Shown here: positions 62,909-64,000 of the stretch, piece by piece
Layout of the letters: every line of letters starts with the position of its first letter
Numbering within the stretch: the stretch's first letter is position 1
Origin: Acetobacteraceae bacterium
Lineage (GTDB): Bacteria; Pseudomonadota; Alphaproteobacteria; Acetobacterales; Acetobacteraceae
DNA length: 64,000 bases
NCBI GenBank assembly: GCA_947455205.1
Contig: CANGNF010000018.1
Location: forward strand, 1-64,000
Direction of reading: 5' to 3'
The notes under the pieces: model-generated
Told to the model about the DNA's origin: nothing
The model's input: only the letters and a program-made list of their open reading frames with translations
Database searches by the model: none
Position numbers and translations under genes: made by a program

Positions 62909-63711
62909 CATTCTGGTTTGGCTGCAACATGACGCGGCATGGCGAGATCGTGCGCCTGACCATGCGGCTGCTGGAAGCCGTGGGCATCTCGGCCGAGGCC
63001 AGCGGCGGCACGGCCACCTGCTGCGGCAGCCCGAAGGAGCCGAACGCCACCACCAATGCCGGCATGGCCGCGCGCACGGTGGCGGCGTTCAACAGCCGCG
63101 CCACGCCGCAGGTCGCGACCTGGTGCCCCAGCTGCCACATGAACATGCAGGACTTCATGGCGCCGGCAACGCCAACCAACTTCGAGACCCTGCACATCAC
63201 GGAAGTACTGCACGCCAAGCGCAACCTGCTGCGCCCGCTGCTGACGCATGCGGTGCCATCCCGCGTGCTGCTGCACCGGCATATCGGCTTCGACGGCCGG
63301 GTGCCCGTCAACCGCATGGTCGCCGACCTGCTGGCGCTGATCCCCGGCATCACGGTGCTGGAGCAGGCGCCGCTGCCGGGCCACATGTGCTTCGGCTTCC
63401 AGTCCATCCCGGGCGCGCTGGCCAAGGCGCAGCGCGAGACGCTGGACGAGATGGCGGCGGTGCAGGCCGACACGCTCTGCACCATCTTCCATAGCTGCCA
63501 TCGGGAAGGCGTGAACCTGGAGCGGAACCACCCGATCCAGGTGAAGAACTGGGTCCACCTGCTGGCCGAGGCGGCCGGCTGGGACCACCACGACGACTAC
63601 AAGACCTGGCGCAACGGCGGCGCGGTGCCGGAAGCGGCGCAGCAGGCGGCGGGCGACGCGGTGTTCGAGAAGCTGGTGGCGCCGGAGCTGGCCAAGGCGC
63701 CGCTGGCCTAA
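62899..63711 (+). CDS. CCG-domain (HdrB/GlcF-like) iron-sulfur subunit
   Basis: The 270-residue protein has one complete CCG domain, C9, C41-C42-G (TATCCGSP), then C76-x2-C79 (WCPSCHM). The second half looks like a degenerate CCG domain: its first Cys is replaced near LLHRHIGFDG, the Cys pair reads MCFG instead of CCG, and a FHSCHREG segment remains. CCG subunits hold special iron-sulfur clusters and pair with electron carriers, as in HdrB, SdhE or GlcF. A GAGGAGGAGC site decides the start at 62899. It is the last gene of the coupled set. Confidence 0.85.
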   Translation: MDLTFWFGCNMTRHGEIVRLTMRLLEAVGISAEASGGTATCCGSPKEPNATTNAGMAARTVAAFNSRATPQVATWCPSCHMNMQDFMAPATPTNFETLHITEVLHAKRNLLRPLLTHAVPSRVLLHRHIGFDGRVPVNRMVADLLALIPGITVLEQAPLPGHMCFGFQSIPGALAKAQRETLDEMAAVQADTLCTIFHSCHREGVNLERNHPIQVKNWVHLLAEAAGWDHHDDYKTWRNGGAVPEAAQQAAGDAVFEKLVAPELAKAPLA

Positions 63712-64000
63712 CCCTCCATCCGCAGGTCCAGCGCGTTGGTGATGGCCGTCCACTCCGCCAGGTTGCGGGCAATCTGCGCGCGGAACTCGGCCGGCCCCTG
63801 GTAGGCCGGGATGGTGTCGATCTGCCGCAGCCGTGCCAGCGTGGCCGGCTTGTTGGCGCCGGCGCGGAAGGTCTCGGCCAGCTTGTCCAGGATCGGCTGC
63901 GGCGTGCGCGCCGGCGCCAGCAGGCCGGAGAAGCCGCCGAAGCGGAAGCGGGCGGAATAGCCCAGCTCCGTCATCATCGGCACGTTGGGCAAGCTGGGGA
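63708..64000 (-). CDS. TctC/Bug-family solute-binding protein (copy 4), C-terminal part
   Basis: The gene enters from the right edge, so only its last 96 codons or so are visible. The sequence PSLPNVPMMTELGYSARFRF is the family PxVPTxxELG motif, followed by GGFSGLLAPARTPQPILDKL and a typical helical C-terminus. Its stop overlaps the CCG-protein stop tail to tail by four bases. The gene is convergent with the iron-sulfur module and could provide uptake for it. Confidence 0.85.
   Translation of the reverse strand, partial: PSLPNVPMMTELGYSARFRFGGFSGLLAPARTPQPILDKLAETFRAGANKPATLARLRQIDTIPAYQGPAEFRAQIARNLAEWTAITNALDLRMEG

Overview
This is a 64 kb chromosomal window of very high G+C (roughly 70% or more by eye), densely packed with protein-coding genes and with short intergenic gaps. 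I saw no rRNA, tRNA, IS element, prophage or CRISPR array. The gene content points to an alphaproteobacterium, most likely an Acetobacteraceae of the Roseomonas type. The reasons are the dapF-mtaB-(ftsY) order, the aerobic cobaltochelatase pair CobS/CobT, a DUF3035 lipoprotein next to lspA-ileS, a BolA gene divergent from a J-domain gene, several orphan tripartite-tricarboxylate binding proteins (TctC/Bug type), and the extreme G+C. The genus is an inference.

Layout. 1-9.4 kb (minus strand): start of a probable ftsY, mtaB, dapF, a HerA/DUF853-type ATPase, a small unknown, a phytase-like lipoprotein, cobT, cobS and a J-domain protein. 9.4-14.8 kb: bolA-family gene, folB with a coupled DUF2889 gene, a three-PAS histidine kinase converging on a GlcD-like FAD oxidase, and a small TupA-like ATP-grasp candidate. 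14.9-18.5 kb (plus): PCu(A)C copper chaperone, then a tight trio of PrpF-like isomerase, TctC binding protein and alpha/beta hydrolase. 18.5-26 kb (minus): three tandem paralogous serine hydrolases (beta-lactamase/esterase fold), holC and two tandem leucyl aminopeptidases. 26-34.8 kb: cysQ, sua5 with a split chromate transporter, a VOC protein divergent from a MarR regulator over a perfect palindrome, a TctC protein, tadA, a PuuD-like amidotransferase, a large-subunit pseudouridine synthase and rsmD. 34.7-40.5 kb: rsmD reads into a glycan cluster of one GT4, one fused GT2-GT4 enzyme and a 642-residue unknown. 40.5-53.4 kb (minus): mutL, a PepSY membrane protein, pgi, an active plus inactive M16 protease pair, a DUF3035 lipoprotein, lspA, ileS, ribF and a MaoC hydratase. 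53.5-58.3 kb: an SDR lacking its catalytic Tyr, an alpha/beta hydrolase, a small cytochrome c, a TctC protein, a glycine-zipper lipoprotein and an M20 (ArgE-like) deacylase.

58.4-64.0 kb is the most unusual part. It is a run of six closely packed genes, five of the six junctions overlapping or nearly so, encoding a PLP lyase resembling threonine synthase, an M81 (MlrC-like) metallopeptidase, a DSD1-type D-amino-acid PLP enzyme, a Rid-family protein lacking the archetypal arginine, an SdhB-like iron-sulfur protein and a CCG-domain (HdrB-like) protein. It is flanked by an M20 deacylase and a fourth TctC binding protein. I read it as an uncharacterised catabolic module for an unusual amino acid, N-acyl amino acid or small peptide, with its own electron-transfer pair.

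Overlapping stops and starts (ATGA, GTGA, TGATG) are the rule, so most genes sit in translationally coupled groups. Perfect or near-perfect hairpins mark several convergent gene ends, and two of these hairpins share a sequence pattern.
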